Shown here piece after piece: positions 45,299-56,143 of a stretch of DNA of 64,000 bases (positions within the stretch are counted from its first letter, which is position 1; every line of letters begins with the position of its first letter). The notes under the pieces are model-generated. The model was given only the letters and a program-made list of their open reading frames with translations. It was not told the origin of the DNA and did no database searches. Source of the stretch: Pseudogymnoascus destructans (Eukaryota; Ascomycota; Leotiomycetes; Thelebolales; Thelebolaceae); assembly GCF_001641265.1 (NCBI RefSeq), contig NW_020167527.1, forward strand, positions 372,001 to 436,000, given 5' to 3'. Position numbers and translations under genes: made by a program.

Positions 45299-45660
45299 CG
45301 CGAAACCGATTTGTGCTTTGTGTGGTGCCCATTCAATGGTGTGGTGGGTAGCGGTCCATCGGAGCCACGCTTCTTCTTCTTCGGCGGTTATTTATCCATC
45401 TGTTCGAAGGTCTTCTCGATGTCGGCAAGCTTCCTCTTATCTCTATCCGAAACAAGCTCAGCCCCATTGGCGTCCAGTCCAGCGGTCAACGGCGTCATAG
45501 GAGAGGTGGATCGACTGTCGTCTTCCGCGTTGTAGACTTCCTGTCGCCCTTCACTCGCATCGCGGCTATTCGTGGCATGGCTAGTGAGAGCCATTCTGCA
45601 CCCGAGAGCGAGGTCGCGAATGGTAGGCGAAAAGAAAGATGTAGAGGGGTTGTCCCACAT
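45299..45660 (-). pseudogene. Coding remnant cut by the LTR end
   Basis: The minus-strand frame from ATG 45,660 (MWDNPSTSFFSPTIRDLALG) is open for 90 codons with a Ser/Asp/Glu-rich composition, then an in-frame UAA. The same frame then continues with coding-like sequence (PPKKKKRGSDGPLP, a possible nuclear-localisation signal) right up to the LTR boundary at 45,291. I do not recognise the family. It is probably a host or element gene fragment truncated by the insertion. Confidence 0.4.
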
Positions 45661-45698
45661 TGCCTTAGATGACTGCAGAAGACTTTCCTTAGATAAGT

Positions 45699-45941
45699 CT
45701 AGACGCTCGAATAAGTACCAACAGTAGCTATGAATACGGAATCGACTTGATTTGCCAAATCTTCCGAGTCTTCTGATTTCGAGCCTTCTGATTTCGAGTC
45801 TTCTGATTCCGAGTCTTCTGATTCTGAGACTTTATCAAGCAAGGCAAGGCTTAGCCTTGCTTCGGAAGAACAGGAAGATAGCTGTGGAAGGTTGAATGTA
45901 GAGCCGCATAGCATGCATTGCTGTTTCGATGTCGAGTCCAT
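45699..45941 (-). other. Short open frame with Ser/Glu/Asp repeats
   Basis: From ATG 45,941 the frame encodes 80 residues: a CxxC segment (MDSTSKQQCMLCGSTFNLPQ), then an acidic repeat made of a 12-15-bp tandem DNA repeat (SESEDSESEDSKSEGSKSED). No homologue recognised. It may be a fragment of the same disrupted region as the preceding entry. Confidence 0.25.
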
Positions 45942-46125
45942 AGTCGTGGCAATCGAAGAGGTTTTCAAACGTCCGACTGTCGATAGAATCTCAGCAAATG
46001 AGAGGCTTCTTTTCAGGAAACAATCTTTATACAAGGAGTACGCTCTCTCATGGATTGTCCAGGAATCAGACATGAAGTTGAAGTTATGTATGACGTTTAA
46101 GGTTGCACAGCAGTGGCTTAACATA

Positions 46126-47993
46126 AGTCGTGGCGTAACGCGGGGGATGGCGTAACGCGGTGGAATTTTGAAGAGAACACAACAAATCTGTAAATTTAAC
46201 TACAATCAACGATAATACATGATCCACCGTCACTCTTAGATTGTTCCCCTGCTTCTTCCTCAATATACTCGTCAATTTCAATGTCTGAGGAGGCGTTCTT
46301 ATCCTTTGTTTTGCGCTTTTTCTTACTTGGGTTATGTGTTGCCTTTTCCGCCTCCATCACCGCATCACACAACTCTTGCATAGAAACATGAAAGTGACCC
46401 TTCAGAATAACCCTTTTCCCCTTCGTACGTACCGTACGTTGCTTTATAACTGATCGCAGGTTGTTGGCATCGAGTTGGTGGACAATGCTGCATGCTCAAA
46501 GTTGCTCTGATGCAACTGTGAGTTTTTGGATGTACGTCTGCACTGGTGTTGACAGCACCCCACCACTATTAATCGTAGTTGTAAGGAGCGCATTTGCAGA
46601 GTGTAAGGTCATCCCATCTGGGGGGGAGCTGTTGATAAAGACTCGGTCAAAAATATCATACTGATGTGGTGTTTTTGGTCGGTCAGCCTCGACTGATGGT
46701 TCAGCATTGAGCAGCGTACGCAATGCTCGCTGGGGATTAAAAGGAAACAAGCCAGCACCACGGTATGCTGACTCAATGTTCTGATGGTTGCATACATCAA
46801 GCCGTGCCTGGATGTATGCCTCCATCCATTCATACTTCTGTATGCGCGCAAGTTGCGCTTGGTTGTGTGGGGAGAGCACTGCTGTCAGATGCTTTTTTAG
46901 CGGGCCGAATATCGCAACATCCAGTGGTTGTAGTAAGTGCGATGTATGAGGGGGAAGTATCAGTAATACAATATGGTTCTGCATGCAATGCACAATGAAA
47001 CTCCCGCTAATGTGTGAGTCGTGGCCATCACATATAAGAAGCTTGTGCTGACCATCTGCTTTTGTACGTGTTGTTGGCTTGAAGATGCGTTTTAACCACT
47101 CCAACCCATGGAGGTTGCTTGTCCAGCCTTTCGTATTCGCAGAGAAGAACCACTGGTTGATGACTGCAGGCGGAATCCATGATTGGAGAACGTTCTTGCC
47201 CTTAAAGATTCCGAGGGGTGGGAGGATGGTTCCGTCTGCACAGATGCACTCGACCATCGAAACCCATTCCTGACGGCCAGGATGCGCTTGATGCTTCGTA
47301 CGAAGTGTTGAATCAAGTATAATTCGAGTAGATTCCATTGTCCCAATCGAAAATCTGGATTCATCCATGTTATATGTGTTCTCTTGCGTGATTCCAAACT
47401 CTTGAACCACCTTGGTGTACGTGTTAAACCATGCCGTAAGCACTGGTTTTGTTGCACCGTCCATGCATACAGTTTCGATCCGTCGCCCAATAGCGACCTG
47501 TAGATGGGGATGTCGTTGTATGAATCGTGGTACCCAGTCGCGACCGAGGGAAAATCGTGGTTGGGGTAGAAGTAAGTTTGGCGTCGCGTCGTCAAAATTG
47601 AGTGACCGGTGCGACCGGAGTTCTTCAGCTATTTCCTTCAACAACCGATGCCCTGGAGAATAGCCGCTGATTGTTAGGTTTTTAATCCACTTTAGAAGTA
47701 TCTGTTCTTGCGCGCCTGATAAATTCTGCTGTTTCTGGCGGGCTTGGGAGCGTGTCAAACCTCCATTGACGCGTCGCGTCACTGAACTCTTCGGCAGCCC
47801 CAGCACTTTCTCAGCATGATATACACTCTTATACTTCTTAGATTGGACGTCTAATACTGCCTGGGCTATTAAAGTTTCACGCTCAGCAACACCCAGGCTT
47901 TTACAGCGAACCATTGTTGAGTTATTCACAGTTATCAGAAGTCGGCGGGGTGAATTCCCCGCGTTACACCATCCCCCGCGTTACGCCACGACT
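46126..47993 (-). mobile_element. Fot1/pogo-type DNA transposon, 1,868 bp
   Basis: Inverted ends AGTCGTGGCGTAACGCGGGG (left) and the complement (right), about 38 bp with one or two differences. A TA target duplication flanks it (46,124-46,125 and 47,994-47,995). Each end carries two copies of GTGGCGTAACGCGG-like sequence spaced by about 17 bp, possible transposase-binding sites. The single long gene is on the minus strand. Size, TA target and gene layout are those of Tc1/mariner-superfamily Fot1 elements. Confidence 0.93.
46196..47929 (-). pseudogene. Fot1/pogo transposase with one in-frame UGA
   Basis: From ATG 47,929 the frame encodes a psq-type helix-turn-helix (HAEKVLGLPKSSVTRRVNGG), a CENP-B-like DNA-binding domain (FSLGRDWVPRFIQRHP) and the DDE-superfamily catalytic core: first Asp in YNMDESRFSIG, second in LLICDGHDSHISG, third in LLQPLDVAIFGPLK. 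A UGA at 46,496-46,498 stops it after 477 codons. The same frame then continues (RTKGKRVILKGHFHVSMQEL, a basic stretch, an acidic tail) to 46,196, the usual C-terminus of this family. So a single nonsense codon removes about 100 residues; the catalytic core is intact. Confidence 0.9.
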
Positions 47994-47995
47994 TA

Positions 47996-50059
47996 CGTTA
48001 TGTAATCAGTTATCCTCCAGCTAAGCGTTGTTGCACGGACGACGACACTGAGCGTGCACCTCCCGTTTTGTTTTGACCAACTCCTCTCTTCATGCAGTAA
48101 CTTTACAAAAAAAAAACCGGAATCGGTGTGAAATAAGGTGTGGACAAGGTTAATGATGGCGGGCGCCAGAAAGACAGGGTCACTGACCCACAACACGCGT
48201 AGCCGGGGTTTTATGCAACCAATACAGACCACACGTCAAAACGCACAGGGTCTTTATAATGATGGGATGGACGACGCGTATGTTCACATCTATCTATGCA
48301 TGGCGTAAGGGTCATTCATGGGGATGTTAAGCCGGACATTTTTATGATCCGCGCATCAGTTATATGTGACTCAAACTTTTAACTGGCAAACACCTGTGCT
48401 ATACGCATGTGATTCAAGGCGACATTCTACTTTGACTTTACAGCTTCGAGTACAGCGGTAATTAACCGTTGAAGAAAGCGGGTTTGTTGACTTTACGGAC
48501 CTAAACTCCGACATGATTCACAGTGTAAGTGACGATAGCAGTGATAATGAATCACTGCCCGAGAATATAGATCCTAACTTATTTAATTGATTGATTATAT
48601 ATACCTATGTACGGATGGATCGGGTGGGAACTGCAAGGGAGCCACGAGTACTCTTAACCATCAGTTGAAATAAATCAATCAAGCATAACCACATATATCT
48701 CCACTGATCTCCAGCGGAAACGTTGAGTTGCGTTCCACTAACAGATACAAGGTACAAAATCCCATGTTGATATCGATGGACTGGTGCCAGCTGGTCGGCA
48801 TCTGAGACCCAGGAAAGCGATGAGGAAGGTAAAGTGAGTTGCACAAGCATACCCACCTGTGGCTTTGACACGGAGATCAATCATATATGCACAGCACGCT
48901 GCATACTCGAGTCAGCAACCGACGCGCTCGGCCCGGTGGCTTACCAACCTCCTGTTACTCTAAATGCAATGATACGTCGTGAAGCCGGCCCCCTGGTTTT
49001 CTTTAATGCCGCCCGCCTCATTTGCCCCCAACGGGACAAAAAGGGGCGACAACCGCGCGAGTCGTGCCGATATCCATGCAAACCCGAGCAGAGGACTCGG
49101 TAGCAGTGTTGCCCTGTGCAAGGCAGCGGTGTGCAAAGTTGTTTGCTTTCTCGAGACGGCGTGACGGAACTGACGGAACTGACGGTTGCAGGTGGAATGC
49201 GAGAGATAGCGATAAAGCCGACAAACGTGACCAGCCGTTTGCACTTGTATTGTGTAGCTCTCCCTGGACCTTTTACGGATGTCTACTATAGGCAAAAATG
49301 GAAGTACTGTGCCGTGGTTTACGTCTCTCCTTGCCTGACGCCTGGAGGAACCCGTGCAGTGGACGTGTTTGGTACGGGGTTATCAGGTCTGGGATCGCTA
49401 GGCTCCGTCTCACAACGGTAGGTTGAAGGCACGGGAGAGAAGGTTACTGGGATCCAAGAGACGTCAGCTTGGTACGCTGTAGGTGTGGTGGCTAATCCCC
49501 GAGGCAAACAGTTTTCACCATCATGATTGATTGTTGCCCCTCGTTTTAATTTCTTGTGCGAATGTTTTAGCATTGCTTGTGGAGGGCTGGCCGCCGTCCT
49601 GTTACCTGGTTTTCAGTTGGGAATAGAATACGATACTACACTCGCTTTTATTTCGGTCGTTATTGCGGACTTAGCGTTTTGTGCTTTTCGTTTTCCCCTA
49701 CTGTCTCTGAGGAGCTTCTGACCATACAGCCTATGTGTTCGTACTGTACATTCCGCTCGTCCATATATGCATGAGCATCTGTTTATGGCCCCTCCAACAC
49801 AAGCCTTTGCAAAGTCTGTCATACTAGGGATTCTGTTTCAGCCCAGTTGCTGCACGCACCCGCCCAAGAGAAAATGACCAGAAGTTGTGTTGCCCTTGGT
49901 CCGGGCTGAGGGTCAAGAAAGCGAATACTAAAACTCTGGTATGGGCATAGACTACAACTTGTTCTCACCCAATTCAGAGGAACAATACTCAAAATAGCGG
50001 AGTATCTGAACGCCTAAAGTCCCGAGGTTTGCGCAACATTTGGGAATTGCAAGGCGTGG
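47996..50059. other. Gene-poor region between Fot1 element and the Tcp11-like gene
   Basis: About 2 kb with only short scattered frames. It holds a triplicated CTGACGGAA (about 49,165-49,190) and a poly-A run near 48,105. I see no element ends, RNA gene or conserved protein. Confidence 0.5.
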
Positions 50060-51998
50060 ATGCACATGGATTGGAAGGATACAATGGAAACACCAGATGG
50101 GAACGGCAAGGAGCAGGGTAGTGATATGGTGGCCGATCATAATAGCTCAAACACGGAAAAAGTTACCACTGGCGTCAAGACGTTGAACTCGACCTCGCAG
50201 AATCCAGAAACGCCGCGGGAGGGTTGTGGAAACCGAAGGCCAAGAACCATGATATGGGAATCACTTTATGGAGTCGGTCTATATGGGCTGGGGAACTCGC
50301 CAATGAAGGGCAAGCCGGCACTGTCCAGAACAGATGATGTTGCCCAAAACGAAGCTCCAGACATCAACACAAGTCTGGCACAGAGCTGTTCAATAAACGG
50401 GGAAAAGTCTTCCAGCACCAGTACCGTATCAGTATTAGAAGGAAATAAGACGGCAAATGACTCCGGGGATACCCTATTGGAGCCTCCAGTAACCAAGGAG
50501 GTGCTTGCTGAGTTGGAAATCGCAATGGTTATCAGCAATCCGAAATTCCGGCATGATTTTAACTTCGGCTGCAAAATCCCATACGTTCCAAAGCGGCGGA
50601 AGCAGAAATCAGATGAATTTTGGCGCACTCTCCAGCTCCAGATATCAGAGCTTTGGTCGGACCGTGAAGCATTCATAGCGAAGCATCCTGGTAACACCTG
50701 GACATTACCACTATTATTGAAGGCGATTGGCGAAATACTCACAGAATTACTGCCGCAAAGAGACAGTTCTCTGATCGAAGAGACCCTAGATGTCGATTTA
50801 CTTATGCAACAATTGACAAAAGGCCAATTGAACTTGGGGCAGCTTGCAGACTTTTTCTCGGAGACGCTGAGAAAGCATTGTACTCCTGAGCGTGATTGTG
50901 ACGTCTTTGAGATGGCCAAACAATTAACGACCGGGTTCCGTAGTGGTAATGTCGACATTCTAGTAGATGGTTTGGTGCAGCTCCTTACAACCATCGAAGC
51001 AATGAGACTGGTATGTACATGCCACAGTAACTTATGGATAGAACTAACGGGTCCAGGATGTTACCAATCACCAAATTAACCACCTAACTCTCATCCAAAG
51101 CTTCGTTAGCTTCCAGCAAACAAATTTTTTAAGGATGATTCCAACAGGAGATATCGATATTTATGAGTCCTATGCCTGGTTTGACTCATATCGAATCCCA
51201 GATGAGATTACGGCACTCTGTCGTGAATGGGGGATCTGGAAATTCTTCCGTGCATTTGTAGATCTGCTTCGCCATTCCAACAGGGAGGCCCCTATACCCG
51301 ATACACTACAGTTGGATAATGAGCGAATTGCGGATCTACGCATGAAGTTGCTCAGTGCCGTCAACATACACGTTTGTATGACTTTCTTCAATATAATCGA
51401 TCAAACGGTCATCTCACCGAAAATTTCGGCCAGCGAAGGCCGTATCCACGCGTCTTCTCAGCTGCACTCTGACTCGAACACAATCGAACACAACCGTAGG
51501 GTCGACCATGTGCGTTCCACTTTACATGCGATTGTAGACGACTACTCGAATCCTGACATCGACTCATCTCCTCCCCCAACCTCATCGCCGCTAGACTTTG
51601 ACCCATGGAAGGTTGCTGCTCCCTCACTGGCGCTTGAGATGCTACGAAAAGCCAATGGGTCTCTTTCCAATCCATACTTCGAGAAGTCCTTCATCGCATC
51701 ATTATCCAACCTTTCAAACCCAGTCTTCAAAGAAAGCGAACGTGTTATAGTTGCGCAGTTGGGGGAGCTTGTTCAGGAATATGTGGACGCATGGCAACCA
51801 CTCGACAGCGTGGCTCTATACAAAGTGGCTCCAGTATGTCCAAGGGGATGTAAGATGCATGGCAAATCCATAGAATTCGAGCCTTTGGACGAAATTGCGA
51901 GGGTCATAGCTTATTTGGGATTTTGCACTGGAATGTTTGGGGAAAGATCGTGTACTTGGTTAATCCCAACGAGCACCCCCACCACTCGAGTGAGATAG
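50060..51998 (+). CDS. Tcp11/Sok1-family protein
   Basis: Belongs to the Tcp11 family, which includes yeast Sok1, a suppressor of cAMP-dependent kinase defects. Two exons, 50,060-51,010 and 51,057-51,998, joined in phase 0 over a 46-bp intron (GTATGT...GTCCAG); about 630 residues. The N-terminal 145 residues are hydrophilic and Ser/Thr-rich. The Tcp11 domain starts near VLAELEIAMVISNPKFRHDF and includes FGCKIPYVPKRR, TWTLPLLLKAIGEILTELLP, and at the exon junction MRLDVTNHQINHLTL. A Ser/Pro-rich segment (about 51,540-51,600) interrupts the C-terminal half. It ends SCTWLIPTSTPTTRVR, earlier than I would expect. A second ATG two codons downstream (50,066) is an alternative start. Confidence 0.8.
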
Positions 51999-53042
51999 AC
52001 TGGGATACCGTGGAATTTACCAACGGAAGATAGTCTGTCAACAATCAGGATGGATATTCAAGCAGCATCCGTCCCCGCTTGATGAAGTGGCGAATACTCA
52101 TATATATCAAGGAGAGGGGTGACTGCCACAATGCTTGACGGCTGCGGAGGGCGTTCCAAATAACACAGGTTGAGGCCTCCCCATCGCACAACCCAGGAAG
52201 TCGCCGCGGCCAACGACACAACAGAACTATTTGGCGTGTGGTAATGGGATAGAGGGTTAGGCTGATGAATCCTGAGAGAAGTAGTCAGTCTAACCCTAGA
52301 GTATGCTGCTGGGCACGATTTCAAACCATTCTATCCACAGCGGAGAGCCTCTCGATGGAGTCTGGGGCTTTTATGTCAGTTGCTTTGTCGAATGTGCCGT
52401 CGTACAGCAAGGCCTATATTTTTGTATGACTTACACAGGGGAGCACTATTCACTGGATTCCGCGCTTATTGAACCGATAACCAGGAGTTTCATGTATTTA
52501 CGGTGTGCTGTGTATTCTACCGACGGATGATGTCAGATGGCCACAAATGACTCTATTTCCTTGGACATGGAGATCCTGCAGGTCAGATTAATTTGATTTC
52601 CGAAAAGTAAGAGTCTGGCAGAACTCTTGAGCATTATAATAGCTCTTTAAGGAGAACAAAGAGTCGAGGGGAAAAATGGGCACAATATATGAGACAATGG
52701 AATAAATATTTATTTATTTTTTAGCAGGTAACAATACATAACCATTCGTAATTTAATCTGCCTCTGATAAGTTATTACGTATCGAAAGACATGAATTTGA
52801 AGTTGTACACCGTTGTACACATTTGATTCCCCCTATTGCCCCTGAGCAGCCTCGTGACTGATGTGGTCGCCATCCGTACCATGCCGCATTCGACGCCGAC
52901 AATAGCTCACACCAAAGGCTGAACCTCAGCCTCCGAACCCACCAACACTCGTTCGACAACACCACAATTCCACAGCGACAATGCTGCGATAGAAATGCGC
53001 GGCCAAAGCTAGCGAACAAACCCGGTCGAAGAGCTAGCTATT
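51999..53042. other. Intergenic region
   Basis: No gene supported. It holds an AT-rich stretch (about 52,600-52,760) and, close to 53,043, the promoter of the transporter gene. Confidence 0.5.
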
Positions 53043-54871
53043 ATGAACCGCCACGGCGCCAACGGCGAGAATAATGGCCTCCTGGGCGGCAGCGACTGGG
53101 AGGAGCTGAACGAATATCCCAGCCGTGCGGGCTCGCACTCGCCATCTCTGCAGGGCGACGATGATGCGAACGCGAAAGAGGACGAGACAAGGAGCGGGTC
53201 GCGCACGCGGCCTACCCCGAGGACGCCTATGAAAGTGCACTTCAATATCCCCCGCGACGACGACTCGCTCGCCGAAGCGGGCTATATGAATAGAGGAGAC
53301 GCCCACGAGGGGAGAGGCGGGGCTATAAGGAGTTCGGACCATCTAGACGAGGATGATGACCATCACGACGACGAAGAGGGCCACGATGCGCCGCTGCTCC
53401 CCAGCGCAAGCACTCCAATCGACTCCGCGCTCGAGAACCCAGATGACCGCCCGACCTCGTCGCTGCAGGCTGCGATCTCGAATATGTCGAACTCGATTCT
53501 GGGCGCGGGGATAATCGGGCAGCCGTACGCGCTGAAGGAGGCGGGGCTGGCTGCTGGTGTGACGTTGCTGGTCGTCCTCACTGTGGTCGTAGATTGGACC
53601 ATCCGGCTGATTGTTATAAACTCCAAGATGTCGGGGCGGAATACGTTCCAGGGGACGGTGGAGTTTTGCTTTGGCTGGTGGGGACTGCTGGCTATTAGCT
53701 TTGCGCAGTGGGCGTTTGCTTTTGGGGGTATGGTGGCGTTTGCGGTGATTGTGGGGGATAGCATTCCCCCAGTGATCGAGGCCATTTGGCCAGGCATGAA
53801 GGATATTAGATACCTGGGATGGTTGGCGGGGAGGTCTGGCGCGATTGTGGTGTTTATTGGGTGTATCAGCTGGCCTTTGAGTTTGTATAGGGATATTTCG
53901 AAGGTTAGTGCAGACCCTGAATTTCTCATACGAGAAGCTACCGCTAGAGGCTATGAGAACGAGAATGAGAACAAGAATGTAGCTAATTATCTTCACACAG
54001 CTGGCAAAAGCGAGCACATTGGCGTTATTCAGTATGCTGGTTATCATCGGGACGGTAGTGACGCAAGGATTCTCAGTCCCCGCCGAGCTGCGAGGAACGT
54101 TCGATTTACCACTCTGGACAATCAACGTCGGAATCTTCCAAGCCATCGGCGTAATCTCCTTTGGTGCACCCCTTCCCCCTCTCTTCCCCCTTCCACCAAC
54201 CCATCTAACACCCTCCAGCCTTCGTCTGCCACCACAACACCCTCCTCATCTACTCCTCCCTCTCCACGCCCACCCTGACCCGCTTCTCCCTCCTCACCCA
54301 CATCAGCACCATCATCTCCCTCTTCGCCTGCCTCGCCATGGCCCTCTCCGGCTTCCTCACCTTCGGCTCCCTCACCGACGGCAACGTGCTCAACAACTTC
54401 CCCAACTCACCCCTCGTCAACCTCGCCCGCTTCTGCTTCGGCCTGAACATGCTCACCACTCTCCCCCTCGAAGCCTTCGTCTGCCGCGAGGTAATGGTGA
54501 ATTTCTTCGCCCCCTCCGCCGCTGCCGATGCCCCCGCCACGGACTCCCGTAACTCTTCGGCGCACCACACCAGCACCGTCGTCCACGTCGCGCTGACCAC
54601 TGGGTTGGTCTGGAGTGCGGCGCTCATCGCGACGCAGGTGTGTGATCTCGGCACGGTGTTTGAGATCATCGGCGCCACGTCCGCGAGTATCCTGGCGTAT
54701 ATCCTCCCGCCGCTTTGCTACCTCAAGCTGAGCAAGAAGAAGGACTGGCGGAGGCCGGTGGCGTGGGGGGTTGTCGCGTTTGGGTGCACGGTGGCGGCGA
54801 TGACGCTGCTGCTTTCGGCGGTGAAGTTTTGGACGGGCGAGCATGCCGTGGTAAAAAAATGCCACGGTTAA
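53043..54871 (+). CDS. AVT/SLC38-type vacuolar amino-acid transporter
   Basis: Amino-acid/proton transporter of the AAAP family, probably in the vacuolar membrane like yeast Avt5/6/7. Three exons: 53,043-53,903, 54,001-54,163 and 54,219-54,871. The N-terminal 130 residues are cytosolic, acidic and Ser-rich (HLDEDDDHHDDEEGHDAPLL). The first helix has the family signature (AAISNMSNSILGAGIIGQPY). Further helices include LLVVLTVVVDWTIRLIVINS, MVAFAVIVGDSIPPVI, FVCHHNTLLIYSSL and VVAFGCTVAAMTLLLSAVKF, about eleven in total. Introns: GTTAGT...CACACAG and GTGCAC...CTCCAG. About 558 residues. Confidence 0.88.
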
Positions 54872-55452
54872 GAAGTGCAGATAGAGTAGTCGGCCCCCTG
54901 GGTCAGAAAATGGGCGGCGAAGGGACCGGTTTGATAGATGTTACGATATACGAGCGGCCGTTTTTGTGTAGATAGATTATGGATACTTTGGATGTAGAAA
55001 CAATAGAAAATGGCTTACTGCCAGGTTGATATCTCTAATATGTTTGTACAAGTCGTGTTCCGTCGCCACTCCCGCTACTCCTGAGTACTTTGAACCCCTC
55101 CTACTGGAAAGCAACCTGGTCGAAGAGCTCATGGAAATCTGCGAGGCAAGGATATCCACAACCCTCGGCCATATCCCATCCTTGTGACTGTTGTGGCGCA
55201 TGGTCGCGACGCAAATCGGCACCTCAAACCAAAGCAGCTAACCGACCTTGGGAATCGTATAATGACCCATACCATTGGGATTCACGGTTGCCACTTCACA
55301 ACATCGTCTGAACTGGGTTGTATCTCGACTTCAGCTCCATACGTTAAGGCTTTGCATCTTTGCATCTTTGCTACAGGCAATAGCAAGAGCCGACTTAACG
55401 ACCTCACAGCACAAGTTCATACCCAGGCAGCAGGCCGAAAGAAATATCCAGA
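54872..55452. other. Intergenic region
   Basis: No gene supported. 3' region of the transporter and upstream region of the small conserved gene. Confidence 0.5.
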
Positions 55453-55899
55453 ATGAGTGAAGCATCATGGGCCGATTCTCAAATCACCGAACTCGTCGCC
55501 CAACACGGCACAGTCCCCCCCCCCTACTTCAAGCACCCCAACATCCACCCACTTGAAATATTCTGGCGCATGGGCACCGGTGAGGGCTACATCATGGTCT
55601 ATTGGGCATGGTGGAAGCGCCAAAAACCCTTGATGGACGAGACGCAACGGATTGAATATTTTCGGCAGTTCCCGCCTCCGCCGCTGTGGCCTACCTGGAT
55701 GATTAATCTGCTCTGGGTGCTGGAGGATGAGGAGATGGATTTGGATCCTGAAGAGGCGGGTTATTTTAAGTATTTTTTGCGCACGAAGGCGTTGGGGATT
55801 GGGACGGAGAGTGAGTGTAAGCGGGCTTGGTTTTTGCATAATGAGGAGATGGAGGCGGAGTTTAAGGATAAGGAGGAGGAGGATGAAGATGATGAGTAG
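55453..55899 (+). CDS. Small conserved fungal protein of unknown function
   Basis: Intronless, 148 residues, starting MSEASWADSQITELVAQHG. Aromatic and Pro-rich motifs: VPPPYFKHPNIHPLEIFWRM followed by GTGEGYIMVYWAWWKRQKP, then EYFRQFPPPPLWPTWMINLL, and a C-terminal Glu/Asp tail (EDEDDE). The WRMGxGE...WW...FPPPPxWxxWM pattern recurs in hypothetical proteins of filamentous ascomycetes. There is no signal peptide or transmembrane helix. It lies between the transporter and the convergent Rud3 gene (3' ends about 245 bp apart). No function can be given. Confidence 0.7.
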   Translation: MSEASWADSQITELVAQHGTVPPPYFKHPNIHPLEIFWRMGTGEGYIMVYWAWWKRQKPLMDETQRIEYFRQFPPPPLWPTWMINLLWVLEDEEMDLDPEEAGYFKYFLRTKALGIGTESECKRAWFLHNEEMEAEFKDKEEEDEDDE

Positions 55900-56143
55900 G
55901 GAGAGGTCACAGCATATGACTGATACAGATCTTTAGCACAAGAAAAGGGTTCAAAATAATGCCTAGCACAAGACTGAGAATATAGAATCCGTCCCCTCCC
56001 CACAACGCAACTACAAAAGTTTCCCATGTCGCACCCTCGGTAGTAATCCCGAGCCTGACGCCTGCCGCAATGAAGGTATAAATAATATAATACAAGAACC
56101 CTTCATCTCACTCCCCCCTCTTTCCATCTCAAACACTCGCGCC

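Noticed and set aside
53343..54146. Minus-strand open frames opposite the amino-acid transporter
   Set aside because: Shadows of the transporter exons, which have a convincing transmembrane pattern and intron phases on the plus strand.
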